64,000 nt of DNA from Macrocystis pyrifera (lineage: Eukaryota; Sar; Phaeophyceae; Laminariales; Laminariaceae). Positions 52,301-59,320 of the stretch are shown here, piece after piece (position 1 is the first letter of the stretch; each line of letters begins with the position of its first letter). The stretch is taken from NCBI GenBank assembly GCA_031763025.1, contig JASSKH010000006.1, forward strand, positions 6,073,691-6,137,690, written 5' to 3'. The position numbers and the translations under genes are program-made. A model generated the notes under the pieces. That model had not been told where the DNA came from. It saw only the letters and a program-made list of their open reading frames with translations, and did no database searches.

Positions 52301-52446
52301 TGTTGTCGCCGGTAGTGGTGGTGGTAGTGGTGGCGGCGGGGTGGGTGAGGGAGGGGCGGGGGGGGGGCGGCGGAGGCGCGTCGTGCAGCCTCTCCGAGAA
52401 CGCGATAGCCAGAGCGACGGCCAAGCTCATGGACTACACTGCGTGA
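45636..52446 (+). CDS. Multi-exon gene with split PH-like domain B (hand-built model)
   Basis: Proposed exons: 45636-45846, 46958-47124, 48105-48260, ~48556-48790, ~49026-49249, 51843-52147, 52389-52446 (stop). Phases agree at 45846/46958 (1), 47124/48105 (0), 49249/51843 (0) and 52147/52389 (2). The 48260/48556 link is unresolved. Order of parts: charged helix; a YRETRLQSYQKAY segment; PH-like strands KLRLWFNRGALCLTAK, KTFLVSVRDMTAVLSS, VLSIHFFGRSVTLNLWF; a closing helix ATWQGMLTKLAW formed exactly across the 49249/51843 splice; Ser/Gly-rich tail; C-terminal LSENAIARATAKLMDYTA. The W-x-x-M/L helix after the strands is the usual PH signature. A membrane or phosphoinositide-linked scaffold role is inferred from the fold only. 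The gene may begin at the related block at 37.2 kb. Introns carry a (GTA)n tract, a C-tailed LINE fragment and Rep-4. Confidence 0.5.
46007..46366. repeat. (AGT/AGC)n trinucleotide tract, ~360 bp
   Basis: AGTAGTAGCAGCAGT-type triplets without interruption of the 3-base register. It lies in the intron after 45846. The poly-Val/Ala frame over it is an artefact. Confidence 0.95.
46958..47124 (+). CDS. Exon of PH-like B gene
   Basis: Acceptor GGAAAACCGCAG (weak pyrimidines) and donor TCCAAG before GTGTGT. Phase 1 in, phase 0 out; reads PFWYRETRLQSYQKAYRIVD, DRESYTPMEKSIMTSCVCTV and GTKYADVAAQLFTSK. Joins 45846 and 48105 in phase. An ATG in the same frame at 46930 offers an alternative start if the gene begins here. 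Confidence 0.5.
47513..47558 (+). other. Weak candidate exon
   Basis: TTTCGTGTAG then GGAGHLADELSWERE and a good donor (GGGAGG before GTGAGTG). Phase 1 out does not fit the 48105 exon, so it may be spurious. Confidence 0.2.
47728..47793 (+). other. Possible optional exon
   Basis: A strong acceptor (GCTTTTTTTTTGCAG) is followed by WWKEEVFYLSDRFSPRGLHC. A GTGGAG donor after the codons PC gives a 3n exon that would fit between 47124 and 48105 in phase 0. The donor is weak. Confidence 0.3.
48003..48077 (+). mobile_element. C-tailed LINE 3' fragment inserted at an intron end
   Basis: CGTCTCGAAAGGGATGCGTG through GCAAGCAACGAATGAGTAC and C14 match the LINE 3' end. The C run lies 27 bases upstream of the acceptor of the 48105 exon, and the intervening stretch (CTCATCCC...GTTGCAG) continues the pyrimidine context. 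Confidence 0.8.
48105..48260 (+). CDS. Exon of PH-like B gene: first PH strands
   Basis: Excellent acceptor (CGTGCTCGTTGCAG) and donor (GCTAAG before GTGAGG), 156 bases, phase 0-0. Reads DILSEEEYRLFQTLVKRGAE, VSKATPKCGRKVSHPMKLRL and WFNRGALCLTAK. It aligns by eye with PH-like block A (CFNLAKLMLSPEGLAIKK..LRLLHHEP..ALTW), which supports a duplicated domain. This is the best single exon in the window. Confidence 0.6.
48556..48790 (+). CDS. Exon of PH-like B gene: middle PH strands
   Basis: Reads NQVEGDVALNHPKTFLVSVR, DMTAVLSSARA and a linker ending HSFYLSKIKICLLTLPGGST, then donor GACGG before GTGAGG (phase 1). KTFLVSVRDMTAV parallels DTVGLDIRGLTTV of block A. The 5' boundary is not fixed (the acceptor TTTACTAG at 48539 needs a shifted donor upstream). 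Downstream the same frame continues in a Ser-rich stretch (FSSNVSSNVSSNDSS) that may also be exonic. Confidence 0.45.
49026..49249 (+). CDS. Exon of PH-like B gene: last PH strands
   Basis: Gly/Asp-rich linker then PPRVLSIHFFGRSVTLNLWF and SREEEGATWQ, ending in CAG before GTGTGTG (phase 0). The hydrophobic strand pair followed by the acidic start of the closing helix corresponds to LIVVLAWLSGVEVVLEAAS..REQRDLL in block A. The 5' end is uncertain: the acceptor GGGGAG at 49025 has no pyrimidine tract. Confidence 0.45.
49266..49500 (+). repeat. Rep-4, copy 3, in an intron
   Basis: Starts 16 bases after the donor at 49249. TTAAACCGTTCTTTCTACCC, CAGTGTCCGTGCCGATTATT and CAACAGGCACGGCATACACA match copy 1. 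Confidence 0.7.
49501..51160. repeat. Degenerate dispersed units (CTTTGCTGCTGCGAAAAT / CCAAGTA)
   Basis: Diverged units near 50290, 50775, 50925 and 51015 share CCTT(T/C)(A/G)(C/G)CTGCTG(C/A)(G/A)AA(A/C)AT. The interval reads as an intron of the PH-like B gene. No exon was seen. Confidence 0.4.
51185..51480. repeat. Rep-6, copy 1 (with Rep-5 inside)
   Basis: CCTGGGACGAGTTTCGGAGC...CATGTCTTAA...GTGGCTTTGGAAGAATC..TTTTTCCATGGA..GCTCGGCTCT recurs, without the central part, at 53018-53180. The Rep-5 inverted word lies at 51297-51355. Confidence 0.6.
51563..51597. repeat. (CCGT)n microsatellite
   Basis: About eight CCGT units. Confidence 0.95.
51843..52147 (+). CDS. Exon of PH-like B gene: closing helix and Ser/Gly tail
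   Basis: Acceptor GCGTCGATGCAG, phase 0. GMLTKLAWKEQGFLYRPSGR completes ATWQ from the previous exon. Then low-complexity Gly/Ser (two G runs inside) and SSTSSSYSSHGTAQGTPYGT. Splicing at 52147 (phase 2) into 52389 avoids the TGA at 52149. If not spliced, the protein would end there. Confidence 0.5.
52389..52446 (+). CDS. Probable terminal exon of PH-like B gene
   Basis: After CGCGTCGTGCAG, phase 2, it reads LSENAIARATAKLMDYTA and stop TGA at 52444-52446. A short helix makes a plausible C-terminus. The donor in the upstream GATGGTGATGG repeat is ambiguous. Confidence 0.4.
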
Positions 52447-53017
52447 CGTCGGAAATTGGCTGGAGGAGGAGAGGAGAGGGGAAGGGGGGGGGGGGGTAGG
52501 CAGGGAGGTGAGAAGGTTGGCGTGTTCTGTCGAGGGTATGAATGCTCCCCGTGCTGGCCATGGATGGGACGTGCGGGTGTAGAGTGAGTGCTCGGCGTGA
52601 AACGCCTTTTTTGTTGTGGGCCCCTCCCACTTTTTCGGGCGCAGGGTGCTGGATTCATTGTTGCTTTTGCGTTTTTGTGGCGGGAGAGGGTATTTTTTTT
52701 TTTCCCCATCTTGTTGCGTTGGTTTTCGCCACATTAGATGTTTATGGGTGTTTTTTTTTTTGTGTTTTTATGCGTGCAGTCCGATTGGGAAGAAGGCTCG
52801 CCTGTAGAAAGAGAGACGGAGGCGGGTGTGGGGAGGGGGTGGGGGATTGGTTATATATATAGGAGTGGGGTCTGACTGTGATGCCATTTCTAGTGTCTTT
52901 TTCGGCGATAGGTTGTTTTTCGATATATGTTTTTAGGTTGATGGAGGAATTTGAATGTTGCGAATCGTCTATTATATACCAGTATACCGTATACCACGCA
53001 AGATACCGCACTCCTCC
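52447..53017. other. Presumed 3' flank, no gene recognised
   Basis: G-rich then T-rich sequence. No clear polyadenylation signal is asserted. Confidence 0.4.
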
Positions 53018-53180
53018 CTGGGGCGAATTTTCCGAGAATATTTTTTCTCTGGAACATGTCTTAAGGGCCTATTAATAGGGCACCCGCACAGACGAAAGTG
53101 GTGGCTTTGGAAGTATCTTGCCGAGACCTTTCCATAGAAGCATCGCTAGCTCGGCGTCTGTACTTTCTCTCGCCGTCGTC
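53018..53180. repeat. Rep-6, copy 2
   Basis: CCTGGGGCGAATTTTCCGAG, ACATGTCTTAAGGG, GTGGCTTTGGAAGTATCTTG and CCATAGAAGCATCGCTAGCT match 51185-51480 with a deletion in the middle. Confidence 0.6.
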
Positions 53181-53654
53181 GAGAGAAACAGATGAGGAGT
53201 TCGTCGCAGGCGGTGTTCTAGCGCTGTCTATTGTTGCCGCCCGGAGGGTTGTGCGGTACACCGAGTATATATATATCACGTCTTGGTGGGCCCCGTGAGA
53301 CCTGCCGCTTGATGGGTCGTAAGCGCGGTGGCTATATAAGAAAGTTGGTAGTGCGTAGGCGAGCGGTGTAGGGCTGCTTGCTTGTGCGTTCGTCCATGCC
53401 GACCCGATCATGGAGTGCTGACACAACAACACATCGGAAACTCTCTCGTTATCATCCCTCCCGCGATTGCTTCAAAAAGGCGTTGACATGGAAGCTTGTA
53501 CCTCGTGCGTAATTTCCGACGGTTTTCTCCATGTAGAGCAGTACAACGGAAGCTCTACTATTTGTTATAGTTTTCCTACGGTTGGTCATAGAGTTGTGTC
53601 TCACAAGTAGTGTAGTAGTCGGTAGCCGTGCCCCCCCCCCCCCACACACACACC

Positions 53655-53815
53655 CTTCATGCGACTCGCCGAACACCTCACGGCGCTTCGCGCTTGGTGC
53701 AAGCAATGTCTGCCTGGTCAGTGAAAACTCGACGTGATCCGTCAAGGCATTTTAGGGGTGCGAGGGTCTATGGTTATACGACTACGGCCATGCTTGATAT
53801 CGAGTACACCCCCCT
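53655..53815 (+). repeat. C-rep, copy 4 (5'-truncated)
   Basis: CCCTTCATGCGACTCGCCGA through the GCGCTTCGCGCTTGGTGC core to CGAGTACACCCCCC. A C14 run and (CA)n precede it. Confidence 0.8.
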
Positions 53816-53904
53816 GCACCACCAACCACCACCACCACCTCCCTGGGACAGAGAGAGGGATTTGTTCCCGCGGTCATCTGATCGGTGGGGGGGGGGGGGG
53901 TTGT

Positions 53905-54290
53905 GGGTGTTCTGATTGGTCTACTTGTTGAAAAGTGTGATCTGATCGGGTCACCTTTTTAAAAACAATATTATGATCTGTCATCTTTTTGATAGAGGAG
54001 TGTTCTTGCTGCGTGGTCATCTTTTTGAAAAGAGTGTTCTGATCGGCCATATTTTTGAAAGGGTGTTCTGATCGGTCAACTTAAGAGAAAAGTGTTCTGA
54101 TTGGTCATTTTTTTTTTAAAGGTGTTCTGATTGGTCATGTTTGTGAAAAGAGTGTTCTGATCGGTCACATTTTTGAAAGAAGTGTTCTGATCGGTCATGT
54201 CAAGAAAACATCAATGATGTGATTGGTCATGTTGCTTCAAAACGTGTTCTGAGTGGTCGTCTTTTTGAAAAAACTTTTCCGATCTGTGGG
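53905..54290. repeat. ~37-bp tandem repeat (GTGTTCTGATCGGTCAT)
   Basis: About ten diverged units of GTGTTCTGATCGGTCAT followed by TTTT(T)GAAA(A)GA. Non-coding. Confidence 0.85.
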
Positions 54291-54409
54291 AAATCCCTCG
54301 ATGACATGAGGCATTTGCACGACGCGCGCTGCGACAGGGGAGCAGTACGCGCCCACTCATCCGTGACCGCTCTTTCTCGAATGGGTTGGTGATCATGCTC
54401 CTTGCAGAA

Positions 54410-54670
54410 AAAAGCCTTCTGCGCTGGCAGCTCTGTTTGAGCTGGGGAACTTGCTTGTTGTAGAAGCCTTGCGCATGAGCAGCTCTGTTTGGGCTGGCTT
54501 GGACATACTTGTTGTAGAACCCTTGTGTGCACAGGCAGCTAGCTATTACTAGCACTGTTTCGGATTGGAAGCATACTCGTGCTGTAGTAGAAGAAGCCTT
54601 GTGCACAGGGTTTCTGCTTCGAATGTAGGAGTGGTAGCAGCCTTGTGTGTATCCCTTGTGCGTGTCTTGA
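54410..54670. repeat. ~50-60-bp tandem repeat (GCAGCTCTGTTTGGGCTGG)
   Basis: Units share GCCTTGTGC, GCAGCTCTGTTTGGGCTGG and CTTGTTGTAGAA. The minus frame would read a QGFYNK-containing repeat. No other coding evidence. Confidence 0.75.
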
Positions 54671-54961
54671 TCCACTCCCGATGTGATTACCAAGAACGCC
54701 AAGGGTACGTATGTACGAGTAGCCTCGGATGGTAGACGTTATCTGGGTAGGGTTTCCACATCATGGGCGGCGTTTGAAATTGGTCGCCGCCCCCCTCCCC
54801 CTTTCGTATTCCAAGTATGGCGTAGAGAGTGATATCTACCGTCGTTGTAATGGCAGCATTATCGCGGGGAACTCCGCAAAATCCGAGGACAAAATTAAAA
54901 ACTGGACATGGACACGCAGGGGGGGGAAGGAGTTGGTATGTTATTATGTCGACGTGTGTGA

Positions 54962-54989
54962 GGGGGGGGGGGGGGGGGGGGGGGGGGGG
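54962..54989. repeat. G28 homopolymer
   Basis: Uninterrupted G28. The poly-Gly and poly-Pro frames across it (54.7-55.3 kb, both strands) are artefacts. Confidence 0.9.
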
Positions 54990-55599
54990 AACCCGCCTGG
55001 CGCCACTCATTCGCGACGGTTCAGGTTGTGTTGTGCTGTTGCCCTGTTGGTATGGCCGAACTGGTCTACTGGTACGTGTGTTTATTTTAGTGAAACCTTG
55101 CTGAGAAAGCGCCAACAGGCTGATTTTTTTCCTGGATACCTGGGGAGAGGAGGAGGAAACGTCTACGTGTGCCGCAACCGTAGAAGGCGCATTTCGTGCG
55201 TTTAGTGTATCGGTTGCGTGAATTCGGGGGGCGGAGGGGTTCCGTTGTTTTCGGTATTGAGGGTCCAATCAGAACAAACCTCATGAAAACTTCTTTATCT
55301 TGTAGGTGCGCGGTGCGCACACGGGTACAGCTATAGAGTATACTGCTATGAATACGTTTGTTCTACTACCGTAAGCAAGGAGTTGGCTGCTTAGTTACGG
55401 TCGGTACCGGAGGGGGCCGGACGGCTGCTTTATTTTCACGTGGCATGCTGTTGATACCAAGGTTATTACTTACAGTAGTTCAGTATGGAGTGCTCATACG
55501 AGAGCAGTAGGCAAGACAGGAGGGGGACGGGGGGCGCAAGCAAAAGTTTGGCCAGGCGCTAATCCAAGCAAAAAAAAAAAAAAAAACTAGCCAAATCGT

Positions 55600-55968
55600 T
55601 TGGAATGCGTTAAATCAGTTTGGTGGCGTTTCCTTGTTGAGAGTCTTGGGAGCCCGCCGCCCGGTGGGAAGATCTACGAACGAGTAGGCGCTTTTTTGTA
55701 CTATAAATGCGTGGGACATACAAGGGTGCATACTAAAGTTTTATCCCAATTGGCTAGTGACGATATTAATTTAGGAGCTGGGGATTTTTTTAGTAGTTTG
55801 TTTTCCGAGACTGGGGCTGATGCTCCTTGCTGAAGGTAGCGAGTGGTATGCCGAGCGCCCCTGATATGGCGGGTGAAAGGTCTCTTTCGATGTATTGTAA
55901 AGCGTTTTGTTGTATTGCAGACAGCGACGACGGCGGCAGCAGTAGTAGCAGCAGTGGATGGTACTAAC
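55600..55968 (+). other. Possible plus-strand exons, unknown
   Basis: A frame reads PPPGGKIYERVGAFLYYKCV and LASDDINLGAGDFFSSLFSE before a stop at 55831. A strong acceptor (TTTGTTGTATTGCAG, 55919) introduces ATTAAAVVAAVDGTNS or SDDGGSSSSSSGWY, each followed by a stop. The pieces could be the end of a gene, but no phase-consistent chain was obtained. Confidence 0.3.
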
Positions 55969-56382
55969 AGCTAATGGTAGTACCGGGTAAGTTGTTGTCG
56001 GTGCGTTCGCTGTTATTGACGTTAGCTTCGTAATGCAGACAGCCAACTATTAAGCAGGGCGAGCTCGTAGGGTGGATAGTGTTTCTAGGGAAACAGCGAG
56101 AGCCGTGGACCTAAACACTCGCTTTCTTTTTGCGTTGCCGTTCGCGCGGGAAGGAGTCTCTTCGTTAGCCATTTTGTTTTTGGAAAAAAATGTGCGCGTA
56201 GATCATGATGGTGTTGATCGAACGAAAGGAAGGATCGGTCGGGTGCCAGGCATCCAGAGGGGGGAGTCTTACCGGCATCATTTTTTCGAGAGAATGGTTT
56301 AGAAGGGTCGCTGTGTCCCAGACGAACAGAGGTAACCCTGAAGCGCCGAAAAAGCCACCGTCACATCCCCATCGAGGGGCAG

Positions 56383-56483
56383 GGGAGAGGGGTGTACTCG
56401 TATAATGCATGACCGTAGTCGTATGACCATGGTCCCTCGCACCCCTACAATACCGGGACAAAGCACGTCGGGTTTTCAGCGAC
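56383..56483 (-). repeat. C-rep, copy 5 (short)
   Basis: 3' ~100 bp of the repeat, head-to-tail with copy 6. Confidence 0.75.
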
Positions 56484-56487
56484 CAGA

Positions 56488-56770
56488 AGGGGGGAGGGGG
56501 TGTACTCGATATCAAGGATGACCGTAGTTGTATGACCATAGTCCCTCGCATCCCTGTAGTGCCGGGACGGAGCACGTCGGGTTTTCATCGACCAGACAGA
56601 CATTGCACCAAGCGCGAAGCGCCGTGAGATGTTCGACGAGTCGCATGTAGGGTGAGCTGCTGCGTCCTATTGAAAACCGCATTTGAGGCAGGCGGACTTG
56701 CATATAATATGGATGACATCGTCAATGAGTTTATACATTTTACGGCGTGGCCACTTCCAGAGACAGCAAT
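56488..56770 (-). repeat. C-rep, copy 6 (near full length)
   Basis: From the right: CATTGCTGTCTCTGGAAGTG, ATGTCATCCATATTATATGC, GCTTCGCGCTTGGTGCAATG, then CGAGTACACCCCC. Immediately preceded on minus by the C31 tail of the LINE copy 2. Confidence 0.85.

Positions 56771-56801
<31 letters not shown>
56771..56801. repeat. G31 tract: poly(C) tail of LINE copy 2
   Basis: C31 on the minus strand, between GAGTACG of the LINE and the C-rep. Confidence 0.9.
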
Positions 56802-58152
56802 CGTACTCATGTGTTGCTTGTCTTAAGTCATTTGACCATTGACCACGCATCCCTTTCGAGACGGAGCACCGTTCCTACTCCTAATAGAGACGCCTCCAAC
56901 AATTGGGTGCTCATTGCGTTGTTTCCGTATATATTACATAGAAACTTTTTGCAAATCTTTTATCCCCTTCCTGTTTGGCCGCCTGTGGCCACCATCTATC
57001 TCCCAAGATAGCAATCGTTTTCTCGCTGCTTGCTAGTGATCAAACTCCTCCATGTCACATTCGTCTATTTTCCTCATCTCTTCTAACACATCCCACAACA
57101 TATACTTCCTCCTCCCGGCTACTGCTATATCTCTTTGTTCTTTCTGGGAGGTCCAAGTCACCTAGGTGCACGAAAGCGTAGTTTCAGCGTTTTCGCGAAG
57201 TCCATGAGGCCGTGCAAATACGTTATCAATCCTAGTCCTTCCCTCAATCTCTCGTATATATCTATTAATGAGTGTTTTACCGGTCCCACCTTGTTTCTTA
57301 GCGCTAGCCTTTCCCTTCTTTCTATCCTTTCTTCTACTGCTGCCTTGTACCTCCCAAACTTCCCGGCGGACGTCACCTCTTCTTGGTTTCCCCCTTTATC
57401 CTTCCGTACTTTCTCAACTGCGCCATCCCACCTCATTATTCCAGCTCGCCCTTTTGTTACCTTCTCCCATATACAGCCTATCAACTATGGCTGGCAACCT
57501 CTTTTTAGCATGTTGCGTACTTTATACCAGGTATTGCCGTTTCAACTGCCTCATGTCTCTATTTGTCTTGAGCGGGTGCATTCCCAGTTCTGCTTTTAGA
57601 AATGTATTACTAGTCGCACGTGAGCACCTTAGGATTTTTTAGCTGCTGTCATCTGTACTGTTTCCAACTGTTTTACGAGTTTCGTGTTCTCTTCCCATAC
57701 TCTCCTGCATATTCCAGCTTTGGTACTATAACATCAATCAGGATGCATCTCTTAATCCTAGTGTCAAGGTGCGATCGCATCCATCTTGCCTACGTGAGCT
57801 TTACCCTTTCCTATTACTTTGGTATATGTGTATCCCAAGAGCAGTCTTTTGAGATCTCTACGCCAAGGTACGCATACTGGTCTACGATCGGCAATTCATC
57901 TTCTCCCCATTTCCAACTGAAATTTACTGGGTCCACATTTTCTTCGTTACAAACAAGTGCTGCGCATTTCTTGACGTCCGCCGTCACCCTCCATTTCCTA
58001 GTGTATTCTATTAATAGGCGCTTTCTCTATTTATTTCTGCAATCCTTCGGGCGTTTCTGATATCCCCACGAAGTCATCCGCAAACATCAATCCTGACACC
58101 GTATCTTCCCCTACCGTGACTCCCTGCCTTGCTGCTGCTTCGACTGCTACTA

Positions 58153-58398
58153 TCAGGTCGATAATATATATATGTTGAATACGTATGGTGAAAACGTACA
58201 TCCCAGTGCAACTCCTTGTAAAATATCAACGAACTTCGATATTTCCCCGTTCAGCATCACGGCACTTCTCGCACATTCCGTCATCTTTGCCATCGCTCTC
58301 CACATCTTTCCTCTGATTCCTATGTCCCACACAGTTTTTCCCACAATCCATTTCTCTATTCTGTGTCGTAGGCTTTCTGTACATCTAGCAAGAAACAC
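58153..58398 (-). pseudogene. LINE copy 2 RT fragment
   Basis: Reads IEKWIVGKTVWDIGIRGKMW, KMTECARSAVMLNGEISKFV and DILQGVALGCTFSPYVFNIY, matching copy 1. Frameshifted before the Asp-Asp block. Confidence 0.8.
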
Positions 58399-58695
58399 AG
58401 TACATTGTTAGTCCAGCGTCTTTCCTACCTTGGATTATCTTACCTAAGGTGTACACATGGTCTACGCAGCTACGGTTTGGCCAAACCCTGCTTGCCCTTC
58501 GCTTCTTTTGTCTTCCTTCTCTATCATCGTTCCCATTCTATCGTTCAAAATCTTACAAAATGTTTTGCCTACTCTGTGCTTAGTAGCGTTCTTCCTCTGT
58601 AGTTCCCCGGGTCAGCGTTGTCTTCTTTCTTGAATAAGTTTACTACTACTCCTTCTCTCCACCTCCTAGGTGCGTACTCGTTTTTCCATATCCAG

Positions 58696-59001
58696 TTATA
58701 TAACATAACCATCATGGTAATCTCCCCCGTACTTCATAAATTCATTCACTATTTGGTCTGCCCCTGCTGCCTTTCTATTCTGAAGTTTAGCTACACACTT
58801 CGTTACTTCTTCCGTTGTGAACTCTCTCTGTGACCCTCTCGAACCACTGCCTTCCCTTTCGGATGTATGCACGTTCGCCTCTGCCCACGCGTTGACTTCC
58901 TTCTCGAATTTGGCGTCGAACGTTTCGTTGGCTGTGGGTGTTCCTAGCCTACGGTAATGCTCTACTAGTACATCCCTTTTCACCTTCGAACTACTAACCA
59001 T
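58696..59001 (-). pseudogene. LINE copy 2 pre-RT fragment
   Basis: Reads TANETFDAKFEKEVNAWAEA and CVAKLQNRKAAGADQIVNEF. Supplies ~20 codons beyond the break point of copy 1. Upstream endonuclease sequence is absent. Confidence 0.8.
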
Positions 59002-59094
59002 TTTACCGTTTATGGCCTCTGCCAGATGATATCAGCAAGAGGGCTTCCAGCGAGGGACTCCACCAGTCTCGCTGGCCTCGCACTCAGTAAGTCT

Positions 59095-59242
59095 TGTTCT
59101 TAGAGCTTGTATTATCACGGAGTGATCCTCATCGGACCACGAGCCAGGTGGCTAGGGGACATCACACAGGATCCCCGGCCACTGCTCCACTCACACATGC
59201 GATTACACTGAAACCTCCACGGCTTGGTATCTTTTGGCTACA
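59095..59242 (-). repeat. Candidate 3' LTR of the Ty3/gypsy element
   Basis: On minus, a G-rich polypurine stretch (CTTTGGGGGTGC) is followed by TGTAGCCAAAAGATACC..., and a possible end at ..CTCTAAGAACA gives TGT...ACA termini ~148 bp apart. The matching 5' LTR lies outside the window, so the right boundary is a guess. Confidence 0.4.
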
Positions 59243-59320
59243 GCACCCCCAAAGCGAGTTCACTCGACACGAACGAGCTTGACAAAACCAAAAAACCAAG
59301 ACGAAATCGCATGCGGCAAA

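Larger units (their letters stand above)
56802..59035 (-). mobile_element. C-tailed non-LTR retrotransposon (LINE), copy 2
   Basis: Same element as 30870-33068 with its 5' part extending further: VSSSKVKRDVLVEHYRRLGT then KAAGADQIVNEFMKYGG (58696-59001), RT pieces with VDILQGVALGCTFSP (58153-58398), and the thumb region RWDGAVEKVRKDKGGNQ (57158-57484). About 100 bp around the CCHC knuckle are deleted near 57097, and there are several frameshifts. A dead copy abutting the LTR element on its 5' side. Confidence 0.9.

Noticed and set aside
54687-55268. 193-codon minus frame with poly-Pro
   Set aside because: Crosses G28, has plus-strand counterparts of similar length and no splice context. Not supportable.
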